From Asanoa ishikariensis (GTDB taxonomy: Bacteria; Actinomycetota; Actinomycetes; Mycobacteriales; Micromonosporaceae), in the NCBI RefSeq assembly GCF_900107455.1, contig NZ_FNQB01000003.1, positions 248,001-312,000 on the forward strand: DNA of 64,000 nucleotides. Reading direction: 5' to 3'. The translations under genes and the position numbers were made by a program. Numbering within the stretch: the first letter of the stretch is position 1; every line of letters begins with the position of its first letter. This document shows positions 17,301-25,041 of the stretch, piece after piece. The notes beneath the pieces are model-generated. The model was not told the origin of the DNA. It ran no database searches and was given only the letters and a program-made list of their open reading frames with translations.

Positions 17301-17560
17301 TCTCGGGCAACGCCACCACGCAGTTCTTCGGCCTGCTGAACGCCCCGGCGCAGATCGACGCGGCGCGCGAGCTGGCCCAGGCCAAGGGCGGCCGGCTGCC
17401 CGACATCGGCCTGTTGGGCAGTGGCGAGTTCTACGCGGCTGGCGAGGGATTCTCCTTCGTCAAGGTCCGCACACCGCTGTGTCTGACACACCACCCCAAG
17501 GCTCCGCTGACCCCGGAAGAGGTTCTGGAGCGTGCCCGCCGTCAGCACGACAGAAAGTGA
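14375..17560 (+). CDS. Double P-loop protein: AAA-type ATPase fused to HerA-like helicase/translocase
   Basis: A 1061-residue protein with two separate P-loop domains. The N-terminal one has Walker A GRAGSGKT (65-72), Walker B SVIAIDQLD (240-248) and a sensor-like strand RTVVVMSCLPD; it looks like the AAA/STAND ATPases of BREX- or Dnd-type defence operons. A helical middle (about 400-600) has no clear match. The C-terminal one has Walker A AGSGSGKT (679-686), Walker B LFIMDEAQ (926-933) and a sensor GLVFATQAPKGL (961-972), the form of HerA/FtsK/VirB4-like DNA translocases (DUF87 type). It probably moves along DNA and drives the nuclease. Start is GTG 14375, overlapping the previous stop by 4 bases. 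Confidence 0.85.
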   Translation: MIPAAERSALEALHFNPAPTPEDIWRPSPYDVPELHERAVKEILSGVGKARRDDTVTPLGVALQGRAGSGKTHLLGAVRETIQRADGGGYFFLVSMINGRTFWESTVQGIIGGLARETLGLGTQLKTFLRRLTPYLGIRPEVRDAVVGNAPLTREHMDAFIAGLRRFDKAVGLECQDTARALVLYGSLDFDQQDVGLAHLISEPAEPTDRAEWGFTPHVRKPQEVVRDISRLIALTLSPSVIAIDQLDTLFAQSAISLTSRDEVLEFGQAAAVGLVADGLLTLRDVTQRTVVVMSCLPDTWELLKRSAPGPVIDRFRETLLPDRINSAEIARMIVEKRFADVYGAHHLSADYPSWPILPAAFDEARRFTPRILLRRVDQHLRRCLDNDEITELQRFSEQSYTSKEDKERERGIEDGSALEELDAMFQRLLQDADVRVALHKHGEDVAMPPLLSAGLRAWIDERSPTGAVYKQDAPPSAKPDLHARLVEVLDEATENEAHWGFRAIAHDNARAVITRIKNACTATGLDRAIPQRRLVLLRRGDWPSGTRTVETVNRFLQDGGVWHRISDSDLKVFDALRRMQTVPHASFGEWLVSRNPASNTRLFQELFGEPAAPLAPDAVPLPSPETDAAQRPSPVSAASSPAPPKGGGRSILLGQVMREETAFAVDLESLRRHTVIFAGSGSGKTVLIRRLVEECARQGVSAIVLDPNNDLARLGDAWPEPPAGWRAGDDQHARDYLEHTDVVVWTPGVSGGRPLSFQPLPDFAPVRDSQDEFDQAVRAAVEALAPRAGVGGATKSAAQGKAVLTEALQAYARGGTVGLEGFTDFLGDLPEDVSRMSRAGKLAHDLSETLKAAMVNDPLFGGKGSSADPGVLLTPPPGKRARVSVISFVGLMSDLEKQGFVNQLQMALFTWLKRHPAGDRPLGGLFIMDEAQTLAPSTGTTASTASTITLASQARKYGLGLVFATQAPKGLHNQISGNATTQFFGLLNAPAQIDAARELAQAKGGRLPDIGLLGSGEFYAAGEGFSFVKVRTPLCLTHHPKAPLTPEEVLERARRQHDRK

Positions 17561-17565
17561 CTCGC

Positions 17566-18954
17566 ATGCCTTCGGAACGCTCTCGTCGTGAACACATGCT
17601 CGACGGCCGCCGGGTCCGCATCGTCGACCTGATCGACGCCGGGTACCTGAAACCGGGCGACGGCCTCTACTACCACCAGCGCATCGGCGAGCCGCCGCAC
17701 GAGGCGACGGTGACGGAGCGGGGTCGGCTCCGACTCCTTGACGGGCGGGAGTTCAACACGCCGTCCGCGGCCGGCGCCGCGGCCGCCGGGGTGCGCGCCG
17801 TGCCTGGATGGTCGGTTTGGCGGCGTGGCCTTCACGGGCCGACCCTGCACCAACTGCGTCAGCAGTTGCTGAAGTCCGTCGCTGACGAGGTAAGCGCGGA
17901 CAGCGAGCTACCGACTCCGAAGGACGACCTGGTGCGCCGCCGGTTCACGTTCTTGGAGGACACCCATGCGAAGGCGGCTGCTGGCGAGCCCACATCCGTG
18001 ACCGTGCGCGAGCTGATCACGCTCTGGGACCTGACTGACCGCGACCGCGCCGCCAGCGCTCAGGTCGAGGCCGACCTTGCCAACCACAACCTGACCACCG
18101 CACCGGACTTTCGGGCGGTCGGTCTGGACAGCACCGTGCGCCTGTTGCAGTTGCCCGAGCGCCGTGTCGAGGAGATCAGTGCCGCGCCGGATGAGGCGGA
18201 GACGAAGGTTGCGGGCGCGATCGACGAGGAGAGCGTCGACATCGGGCTGACGCTGGGCAACCTCTTGTCGGAGGACTTGAGACTCGCATGGGTTCCGCCG
18301 ACCGCGTCGTTCGAAGAAGTAATCACGATGCTGCAGATCAACGACTATTCACAGGTTGCGGTCCTGGCCAACCAGTACACGCTGCACGGTGCGATCTCGT
18401 GGAAGTCGATCGCCGAGGCCAAGCACCTGAACGCCGACGCGACCATAAGCGACGCTGTGCATCCCGCCCAGGTGTTCGACTACGACCGACGCCTGCTCGA
18501 CGTGCTCGCCACGCTGCAGGAGAACGAGTTCATCTTCGTCCGCGACTTTGACCGCAAGATCAGCGGAATCGTCACCGCCGCCGACGTGGTACGCAAGTAC
18601 GACGACACGGCCATCCCGTTCTTCCTGATCGGCGAGGTGGACCAGGAGCTGCGCCAGTTGATCGTGAACACCTTCGACGAGGACACCGTCCGCGGCGCGT
18701 GCAATTCCGCCGGGATTGGGTTCAAGTCGTTGGAAACCATGACGGTTGGTCAGTACCAGGCCGTTCTCGCGAGTCCGGACTGCTGGCAGCAGTTGGGCTG
18801 GCCACTGCACCGGGCCCAGTTCGTCAAGAGGCTCGACGAGATCCGCCAGGTACGGAACAACGTCATGCACTTCAACCCGGATCCGCCGAAGCCCATTGAC
18901 GTTGCCAAGCTGCGAAATTTCCTTCGCCTCATCCGCCGCTACCGCCGGCACTAA
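17566..18954 (+). CDS. RAMA-CBS-HEPN protein, probable effector of the operon
   Basis: A 462-residue protein starting at ATG 17566, 5 bases after the ATPase stop. Residues 13-88 match a RAMA domain (restriction enzyme adenine methylase associated): VRIVDLIDAGYLKPGDGLYYH, a short ATVTERGRLRLLDG hairpin, and the end PGWSVWRRG. Residues 235-345 form a pair of CBS motifs (DYSQVAVLANQYTLHGAIS; ENEFIFVRDFDRKISGIVTAADVV), which usually bind adenine nucleotides. Residues 355-460 form an all-helical domain ending in RNNVMH (430-435), the Rx4H motif of HEPN ribonucleases, and resemble the Swt1-type HEPN group. The likely role is sensing of modified DNA or nucleotides coupled to RNA cleavage, that is, an abortive-infection effector. 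Function is inferred. Confidence 0.8.
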   Translation: MPSERSRREHMLDGRRVRIVDLIDAGYLKPGDGLYYHQRIGEPPHEATVTERGRLRLLDGREFNTPSAAGAAAAGVRAVPGWSVWRRGLHGPTLHQLRQQLLKSVADEVSADSELPTPKDDLVRRRFTFLEDTHAKAAAGEPTSVTVRELITLWDLTDRDRAASAQVEADLANHNLTTAPDFRAVGLDSTVRLLQLPERRVEEISAAPDEAETKVAGAIDEESVDIGLTLGNLLSEDLRLAWVPPTASFEEVITMLQINDYSQVAVLANQYTLHGAISWKSIAEAKHLNADATISDAVHPAQVFDYDRRLLDVLATLQENEFIFVRDFDRKISGIVTAADVVRKYDDTAIPFFLIGEVDQELRQLIVNTFDEDTVRGACNSAGIGFKSLETMTVGQYQAVLASPDCWQQLGWPLHRAQFVKRLDEIRQVRNNVMHFNPDPPKPIDVAKLRNFLRLIRRYRRH

Positions 18955-19095
18955 CCGCGCGACGAAGAGCAAGGGTGGAGCGCCCCGGCACGCGCTGTCA
19001 CCTGAGAGTTCAAACCGCCGGCCAGGAGCGTCGGGACGTCTCTGGTGGGGTTGGAGTTCAACGACTCGATCGGATACGAGAACCTGCTCGCGGAG
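18955..19095. other. Gap between convergent genes
   Basis: These 141 bases separate the RAMA-CBS-HEPN gene from the convergent helical-repeat gene. I see no good hairpin, RNA gene or coding frame. Confidence 0.4.
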
Positions 19096-19629
19096 TCAGC
19101 TCGGTGCCGCCTTGCGGCGCAGCTCGCGGATGACGCCGTGGCGTTTCAAGGCCCAGACCAGCCGGCGCGCGGGGCGGTGCCGCACGAGCAAGAGCGTCAC
19201 CTGCCCGACCAGCGTGAGCCGGTGGCCGCGGAACTCGTCCTCCGCCACCTTCCACAGCAGCGCCCGGATCTTCGGCGACTCCAGGGCCTCCCGGGTCTCG
19301 GTCCGGACGGCGGGATCGTCCAGGGCGGACCGAACCGACGACGCCAGACCAGGGCGGTCGGCGAGGTTGTCCGAGATCGCTGTGACAAGGCTGTGCCGGA
19401 TGTCGTCGGTCTCGATCAGCAGCAGCACCGCGCGGCGGATCTCGGCGGTCTCCAGCGCCGACCGTAGGAGCTCCATCGAACGGCGCCGCACCTCGTCGTC
19501 GTGGTCGTCGACCGCCAGCGCGGCGAGCAGGGACGTCACTTCGTCGAGGTCGATCAGGTGCTGCAGGCCGGCCCGGAAGTCGGGTCGTTCCCACGCGCCT
19601 AGCAGCACCTTGACCACGTTGCGATCCAT
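19096..19629 (-). CDS. Helical-repeat hypothetical protein
   Basis: A 177-residue protein. I choose the ATG at 19627-19629 because a GTGAGGG sequence lies about 3 bases upstream on the coding strand and longer starts add poor sequence. It is almost all helix, with HEAT-like units such as DEVTSLLAALAVDDHDDEVRR, ETAEIRRAVLLLIETDDIRHS and DPAVRTETREALESPKIRALL. The C-terminus is rich in Arg/Lys (RRLVWALKRHGVIRELRRKAA), so binding to nucleic acid or membrane is possible. No family is recognised. It lies between the defence candidate and a secreted protease, and belongs to neither operon by strand and spacing. Confidence 0.65.
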   Translation of the reverse strand: MDRNVVKVLLGAWERPDFRAGLQHLIDLDEVTSLLAALAVDDHDDEVRRRSMELLRSALETAEIRRAVLLLIETDDIRHSLVTAISDNLADRPGLASSVRSALDDPAVRTETREALESPKIRALLWKVAEDEFRGHRLTLVGQVTLLLVRHRPARRLVWALKRHGVIRELRRKAAPS

Positions 19630-19685
19630 GCCCTCACCTACCCGATCGACCGGCAGGCCGAAACGACGAAGGTGTCCCAGGTCCC

Positions 19686-22600
19686 TCAGCGAACGACGAG
19701 GTTGCCCCCGGCCAACCTGAGTTCCTGGCTCTTGGCTCCTGTCCACTCGGAGGAGAAGAGCAGCGTGTTTCCGTTCCAGAGGGTGATCGCGAACGAATCC
19801 GCAGACCCCGGCGAGCCCCGGTCGCTCACCGTCACCTGCAGGGTCAACCCGCTGGCCACCAGCGTTGAACCGGTTACGTCGTGGAGGTTGGCCTTCGCCC
19901 GAAGGTCAGCCCGAGCGACCCCGCCGGCGGAGCTGGACCCGAGCGACTCGATCGAAGTGCTCCGGATCTCGTACGTGCGGCTGCCGCTCTGGAACCGCAC
20001 CGTCGCCTGGCCGGACCCGTTCTTCGGCGTGAAGTCGACCTGCGAACCAAGCCTGGCCGGATACGTGCCGGCAGACCTGAGCGGGCGGATGTTGCCGCTC
20101 CCGGTGATGGAACCCAACTTGGCGACCGTGACCAACCCCGAGTCGCCACCCACGTAGTAGCCACCCACCGAGACCGTGATGGTGTGCGAGCCCCGCGAAA
20201 GCGGCGCGCTGCACGACGCCGACCCGACCGTAGGAGCGGCGCCCACCAAACCGACCGGCGCGCTGCACAGCGTCGCCCCGCCCTCCGTGAACGTCACCGT
20301 CGCGTTGCGTACGTCGCCCGGCGTCCGGTCGGTCGCAGCCGCGAACGCCGAGCTGTCCCGGACGGTCGCTCGCAGGACCGTGACACCACCAGACCCGAGC
20401 GTGTCACCCGTGTACGTCGCCTCGGCGTTCTCAGGTGACACCACCACTGTGAAGGACGTGGACCCCACCACGCCGGTGGAGTCGGCGACCGTGACCGTGA
20501 CCGGGTAGGCGCCCGGGGCCGCCAAAGTCGCGCCCGCCACCGTCCAGGTCCGAGTCCCAGGTCGGACAGCGTCTCCGGACGTCGACGCCACCTCCAGCGA
20601 CAGGCCCGCCGGCAGGCCAGCAGCAGTCGCGGAAAGCTCCGAGCCAGCGGTGTCCCCGTCGCTAGCCGACACCGTCACCGCAGGAGACAGGGCATCGCTG
20701 TACTGGACGTGCGCCCCGCCAGCAGGGGCGTCGGACGACACGACCGGAGCCGCGTTGATCGTCAGGTCCGCGTCGCTGAGATCGAAGAAGATGTTGCCGA
20801 CCGCCTCGATCTTGATTCGGCCAGCAGCCGTGCCGACGTTCGGCAGCGTGACCGACTCGCTTCCGTCGTTGGCCGTGCTCGAGGCCAGCACGTACGGGAA
20901 GGTCGCCCCGCCGTCCGTGGACAGCGAGATGCGCACGTTGGCCGCGTTCACCGGAGCGACATCAGTGCCCGCGACATCCCAACTCAAAGCCAGAGGCGCG
21001 CCACCCGAGACAGTGGTCGCCGCCGACTGCGAGGTGACCAGGAACGGCCCGGCCGAAGGCGCCAGCGTGATCGCGACCTCCGCGTTGGCGACGCCGCCGC
21101 CACCGGAGTGCCCATCCCGGGCCGTGAGCCGGAAGTGCATGGTCCGGTCGTTGTCGAAGCCGACCCAGTCCGCGGTGGGCAGGAACTCCGAGTAGCAGTC
21201 GCGGACGTCCGCCGGCACGTTGGAGCCGCCCGATGTCGGCGGTGGCGGCGCAGCGGGACAGGTGCCGGTCGCCGCGTTCGTGTTGCCCGCGGCGATCTGT
21301 GCCAGATCGGGGAACACCCGCGTCGGATCGACAGACACCGCGTTCTCGCCGGGGGAGTAGTACTCGAGGGTGTCGGTGGGGGACACGATCGCGGCCGTGC
21401 CGAACTGGCGGAACAGCGGGCCGTTCGTCTTCACGTTGTTGACCAGCGCCGTCCCGACCGTGCTGCCACCGGAGAGTCCGCCGCGGTCGTTCTGCTCCCA
21501 CAGGTAAGTCACCGCGTCGCCCTCAGCATCGATGGCGCTGCCGGTGAGGGCGAACGGCGTCCGGACCGGGATGGTCACGGCGGCCGGGACCGTCACGACC
21601 GGCGCGTGGTTGCCGGTCTCCGTGACCACGTTGCCACCGTTGTCGATCGGGCCGCCCTTGGCCGTCTCGCCGACGAACCCGGACGCACCGACCAGGTCCG
21701 TGAGGGCGAGCGCCGAGACGTTCGCGGCGCCCGTGAAGGTGACCTGGAAGCCGACGTCGGTCAACGTGCCCGTGCCCCCGAAGGCCGCCACGGTGACGGT
21801 CGTGCCGGCGGGCAACACCGCGTCGATCGCCGCCTTGATCCCGGCCAGCGAATACCCGACACCCCGCACCACAGGAGAGGAGGCGACGCCGTCGAACGAG
21901 AGCGTGAACGAGTCGCCGTCCGTGTCGAAGTCCCGCAGCGAGACCGTCTGCACCTCGTTGATCGCTGGACGGTTCGACGTGATGTACGTCGTGATCTCGG
22001 TGAAGCTGCGCTGCGACCAGTACGGGTCGCTGTGCGGCTGGAGGTCGTCCTGACGGCAGATCCCCGCGTACGCCATGATGGACGATCCACTGCCCGGCTC
22101 GACCGAGTTCGCGGCGCTGCGGTTGCCCCCGGAGCAGTTGAGCTGGGTGCCGTTGAAGGTGTGGTTGCCGGCGAACTGGTGGCCCATCTCGTGCGCGACG
22201 TAGTCGACGGCGTAGAAGTCGCCGACCGGGGTGGGCAGGCCCGTGCAGCCGCGCGCCTTGCCGTCACCGCCGACGACGCCGAGGCCGGCCACACCACCGC
22301 CGGCGACGCCGAGGCCGAGGTGGCCCACGTCGTAGTTGCTGGCGCCGACGAGCTGGCCGAGCACGATCCGGTTGCGGTTGAGCGCCCCGCCGGTGCATGC
22401 GGTGAGCTGGGCCGGCGTGAAGCACGCCGACGCGCCGCACGGCCCGTTGGGCTCGGTCGCCAGCGCCGCGGTGTTCAGGTTGGTCTTGTCGGTGTCGTTG
22501 ACCAGGACCAGGCGGATGGCGGTCTCGTCCTCGTAGACCTGCGTCACCCGGTTCATCAACGTGACCTTCGCGGCGGTCACGTTGTCGGCACCGAAGAAGG

Positions 22601-23303
22601 TGGCGTACGACGGGTCGGTGACCAACGCGACCCGATAGGTGCGCAGGGACACCGGTGCCCCGGCCACCGCGGCGACCTCGTCGGCGAGGGCCGATGCCGC
22701 GGTCGCGACGTCCTCGCGCTCGACGAACTCACCGTGGCTGTCGGTCAGGTCCCGGCCGTAGTAGCTCGCGTACAGGCTCTGGTCCTGGTTGTAGTACGGG
22801 TCGATGTACCACGCGCCGTGCGGCGAACGGACGGACGCGTGGAACCCCAACGGCGTCAGGTCCGCCCGGATCGTCGCGGTCGGGTCGTCGATGCCCTTGC
22901 CGGCGTACGTCTTGATCTCCGGGTGCTTGGCCGCGAGTCCGGCTTCCATGACGGGCGAGTCGGCCAGCCTGAAGCGTTGGAACCCGCCGGCCGGCGTGGG
23001 GAGTGACACCACCAACGAGCCCGCCCGGGAAGACAACGTCGACGTCAGCGCGGCCCGGTCGAGGGTGTGCGTGGCGGCCCGTTTGGCCCGGACGTCCACC
23101 CGGTGGGCACCCTTGGCCGCCGCGGGCTTGCCGGTGACCCTGGTCCAGGGCGCCTTCGGGTCGGCCGGGGCGGCGGCAGCGGGTGTCGACGCCAGCATCG
23201 GCAGCAGTGCCGCCACGAGCGCGGCGACCACGACAGCGGCGAGCGGTCCGCGCCGCCGTCCGTGGCCCGAGCCTCGATTGTGGACAGTGCGGGTCACGGA
23301 CAT
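19686..23303 (-). CDS. Large secreted zinc metalloprotease, reprolysin-like (M12B)
   Basis: A 1205-residue exported protein. The N-terminus has a basic region, a hydrophobic helix (about 20-38) and an Ala-rich cleavage site (TPAAAAPAD). A propeptide region follows, then a metzincin catalytic domain with the full zinc motif HEMGHQFAGNH (His371, Glu372, His375, His381), preceded by YRVALVTDPSYATFFG and many cysteines that could pair. The C-terminal half holds beta-sandwich repeats: a dystroglycan/cadherin-like segment (SDAPAGGAHVQYSDALSPAVTV) and Ig-like stretches. It probably degrades host, fungal or plant protein outside the cell. It is transcribed alone, with a GGAGATGAG site before the ATG. 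Confidence 0.9.
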   Translation of the reverse strand: MSVTRTVHNRGSGHGRRRGPLAAVVVAALVAALLPMLASTPAAAAPADPKAPWTRVTGKPAAAKGAHRVDVRAKRAATHTLDRAALTSTLSSRAGSLVVSLPTPAGGFQRFRLADSPVMEAGLAAKHPEIKTYAGKGIDDPTATIRADLTPLGFHASVRSPHGAWYIDPYYNQDQSLYASYYGRDLTDSHGEFVEREDVATAASALADEVAAVAGAPVSLRTYRVALVTDPSYATFFGADNVTAAKVTLMNRVTQVYEDETAIRLVLVNDTDKTNLNTAALATEPNGPCGASACFTPAQLTACTGGALNRNRIVLGQLVGASNYDVGHLGLGVAGGGVAGLGVVGGDGKARGCTGLPTPVGDFYAVDYVAHEMGHQFAGNHTFNGTQLNCSGGNRSAANSVEPGSGSSIMAYAGICRQDDLQPHSDPYWSQRSFTEITTYITSNRPAINEVQTVSLRDFDTDGDSFTLSFDGVASSPVVRGVGYSLAGIKAAIDAVLPAGTTVTVAAFGGTGTLTDVGFQVTFTGAANVSALALTDLVGASGFVGETAKGGPIDNGGNVVTETGNHAPVVTVPAAVTIPVRTPFALTGSAIDAEGDAVTYLWEQNDRGGLSGGSTVGTALVNNVKTNGPLFRQFGTAAIVSPTDTLEYYSPGENAVSVDPTRVFPDLAQIAAGNTNAATGTCPAAPPPPTSGGSNVPADVRDCYSEFLPTADWVGFDNDRTMHFRLTARDGHSGGGGVANAEVAITLAPSAGPFLVTSQSAATTVSGGAPLALSWDVAGTDVAPVNAANVRISLSTDGGATFPYVLASSTANDGSESVTLPNVGTAAGRIKIEAVGNIFFDLSDADLTINAAPVVSSDAPAGGAHVQYSDALSPAVTVSASDGDTAGSELSATAAGLPAGLSLEVASTSGDAVRPGTRTWTVAGATLAAPGAYPVTVTVADSTGVVGSTSFTVVVSPENAEATYTGDTLGSGGVTVLRATVRDSSAFAAATDRTPGDVRNATVTFTEGGATLCSAPVGLVGAAPTVGSASCSAPLSRGSHTITVSVGGYYVGGDSGLVTVAKLGSITGSGNIRPLRSAGTYPARLGSQVDFTPKNGSGQATVRFQSGSRTYEIRSTSIESLGSSSAGGVARADLRAKANLHDVTGSTLVASGLTLQVTVSDRGSPGSADSFAITLWNGNTLLFSSEWTGAKSQELRLAGGNLVVR

Positions 23304-23407
23304 CTGGACTCATCTCCTTCGACGGGCCGACGCACCGACACCGTAGGCAGTCGGGCGATGCCGTGACCATGGTCCGTACGGAGGAGAAATCGAACGATGG
23401 AAGTTCC

Positions 23408-24055
23408 TTAATGCCTCGCGGTGAGGTACTCGATGACGACGTCGCCCAGCATCGTGCGGTAGTGGGCGCGGCGGGTCGGGTCGAGCATGTCCCGGTTGAA
23501 GATGGCGTTGAACGTGTAGCGGTTGGCGGTGCGGAAGACGCAGAACGCGCTGATCAGCATGTGTACGTCGATCGGGTCGACCCCGTCGCGGAACTCGCCG
23601 GCGGCCGCACCGCGTTCCAGGATCTGGCGCAGGACGTCCACCGCCGGGTTGGCCAGGCCGACCAGGGTCGTCGAGCGGACCAGGTGCTCGGCCCGGTGGA
23701 TGTTCTCGATGCTGACCAGCCGGATGAAGTCCGGGTGCGCCTCGTGGTGGTCGAAGGTCAGCTCGGCCAACTGCCGGATCGCCTCGGTCGGCGACAGGTG
23801 CGCCACGTCGAGGCCCTGCTCGAGCGACCGGATCACCGTGTACGCGCGCTCGAGGACCGCGACGTAGAGCTGCTCCTTGCCGCCGAAGTAGTAGTAGATC
23901 ATCCGCTTCGTCGTGCGCGTCTTCGCGGCGATCTCGTCGACCCGCGCGCCGGCGTACCCCTTGTCGGCGAACTCGTGGGTGGCGACGTCGAGGATCTCGC
24001 CGCGGGTGCGGTCGGCGTCGCGCCCCGCGGGTGCCTCTGCTTGTTGCGTTCGCAC
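23408..24055 (-). CDS. TetR-family repressor of the shikimate/quinate genes (likely)
   Basis: A 215-residue TetR protein beginning at GTG 24053-24055, with GGAGGGAC 6 bases upstream. The DNA-binding domain reads RGEILDVATHEFADKGYAGAR, VDEIAAKTRTTKRMIYYYFGG, then KEQLYVAVLERAY. The C-terminal domain is a TetR_C type with HHEAHPDFIRLVSIENIHRA. It diverges from the shikimate dehydrogenase gene 104 bases away. A palindrome around ACTAGT in the gap is its probable operator, so it most likely represses the aroE-like operon and itself, released by a pathway metabolite such as shikimate, quinate or dehydroshikimate. Confidence 0.88.
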   Translation of the reverse strand: MRTQQAEAPAGRDADRTRGEILDVATHEFADKGYAGARVDEIAAKTRTTKRMIYYYFGGKEQLYVAVLERAYTVIRSLEQGLDVAHLSPTEAIRQLAELTFDHHEAHPDFIRLVSIENIHRAEHLVRSTTLVGLANPAVDVLRQILERGAAAGEFRDGVDPIDVHMLISAFCVFRTANRYTFNAIFNRDMLDPTRRAHYRTMLGDVVIEYLTARH

Positions 24056-24117
24056 GGTGCCGTCCCTCCAGATATCGACGAGCCACTGTAGGTCTTCCGG
24101 ACGGCGGCCGCTCCGAG

Positions 24118-24141
24118 TATAAGTAACTAACTAGTTCGTAC
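24118..24141 (+). promoter_or_regulatory. Promoter and TetR operator of the aroE-like operon
   Basis: TATAAG (24118-24123) is a likely -10 box for the plus-strand operon. Directly after it, 24123-24141 holds an imperfect palindrome GTAACTAACTAGTTCGTAC centred on AACTAGTT, the right size and place for the divergent TetR protein. Confidence 0.45.
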
Positions 24142-24159
24142 ATAGCGAGGAGGCCCGGT

Positions 24160-25041
24160 GTGTCCTCACCGCACGATCGACAACTTCTGGTCGGCCTGAT
24201 CGGTGCCGGCATCGGCCCGTCGCTCAGTCCCGCCCTGCACGAGCGCGAAGCCGACGAGCTCGGGATCCGCTGCCTGTACCGCCTGCTGGACCTCGACGTG
24301 CTCGACCGGCCGGTCGGCCAGCTCCTGGAAGCCGTGCGGCTGGCGGGCTTCGACGGCGTCAACGTCACCCACCCGGCCAAGCAGCTCGTCATCGCCCACC
24401 TCGACGCGCTTTCCCCCGACGCGGCCGCGCTCGGCGCCGTCAACACCGTGGTGTTCTCCGGCGGCCGGGCGGTCGGCCACAACACGGACCTGCCCGGCTT
24501 CGCCCGCGCCTTCCGAACAGGGCTGCCGGACGTGGCCCTCGAGCGCGTCGTGCTCCTCGGCGCGGGGGGAGCGGGTGCCGCCGTCGCGCACGGCCTGCTC
24601 TCGTCGGGTGTGGCGACCCTGCGGATCGTCGACACCGATCGGGTACGCAGCACCGCGCTGGCCCACTCGGCCGCGGAGCGCTTCGGCGCCGGCCGCGCCG
24701 TCGCGGTGCCGGTGGCCGACCTCGCCGAAGCGATGCGGGACGCCGACGGCCTGGCCCACGCGACGCCCACCGGCATGGCGGCACACCCCGGGCTGCCGGT
24801 CCCCGCCGACCTGCTGCGCCCCGACCTGTGGGTGGCCGAGATCGTCTACCGCCCGCTGGAGACGGCACTGGTCAGGTTGGCCCGCGCCCGTGGTTGCCGG
24901 GTTCTCGACGGCGGCCGGATGGCGGTCTTCCAGGCGGTCGACGCGTTCCGGCTCTTCAGCGGCATCGAGCCGGACGCCGACCGGATGCTGGCGCACTTCG
25001 CCGACCTGACCCGAAAGCAGGACGCCCGTGACCACCGTTGA
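24160..25041 (+). CDS. Shikimate/quinate 5-dehydrogenase-like protein (AroE/YdiB/QsuD family)
   Basis: A 293-residue dehydrogenase from GTG 24160, with GAGGAGG upstream. The N-terminal substrate domain has the shikimate-binding serines in GPSLSPALHE, the catalytic lysine and Asn in NVTHPAKQL, and N-T-D in GHNTDLPGFAR. The C-terminal Rossmann domain has GAGGAGAAVAHGLL and later THATPTGMAAHPGLPVP-like order with the conserved Y-x-P-L-x-T motif as YRPLETAL. VDTDR after the second strand is an acidic residue that favours NAD+ over NADP+, in line with a catabolic role. It would convert shikimate or quinate to the 3-dehydro compound. The next gene starts 14 bases before its stop. Confidence 0.9.
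   Translation: MSSPHDRQLLVGLIGAGIGPSLSPALHEREADELGIRCLYRLLDLDVLDRPVGQLLEAVRLAGFDGVNVTHPAKQLVIAHLDALSPDAAALGAVNTVVFSGGRAVGHNTDLPGFARAFRTGLPDVALERVVLLGAGGAGAAVAHGLLSSGVATLRIVDTDRVRSTALAHSAAERFGAGRAVAVPVADLAEAMRDADGLAHATPTGMAAHPGLPVPADLLRPDLWVAEIVYRPLETALVRLARARGCRVLDGGRMAVFQAVDAFRLFSGIEPDADRMLAHFADLTRKQDARDHR

Noticed and set aside
17107-17565. Upstream extension of the RAMA-CBS-HEPN frame into the ATPase gene
   Set aside because: It is an out-of-frame read of the HerA-like domain; the ATG at 17566 gives a proper RAMA N-terminus.
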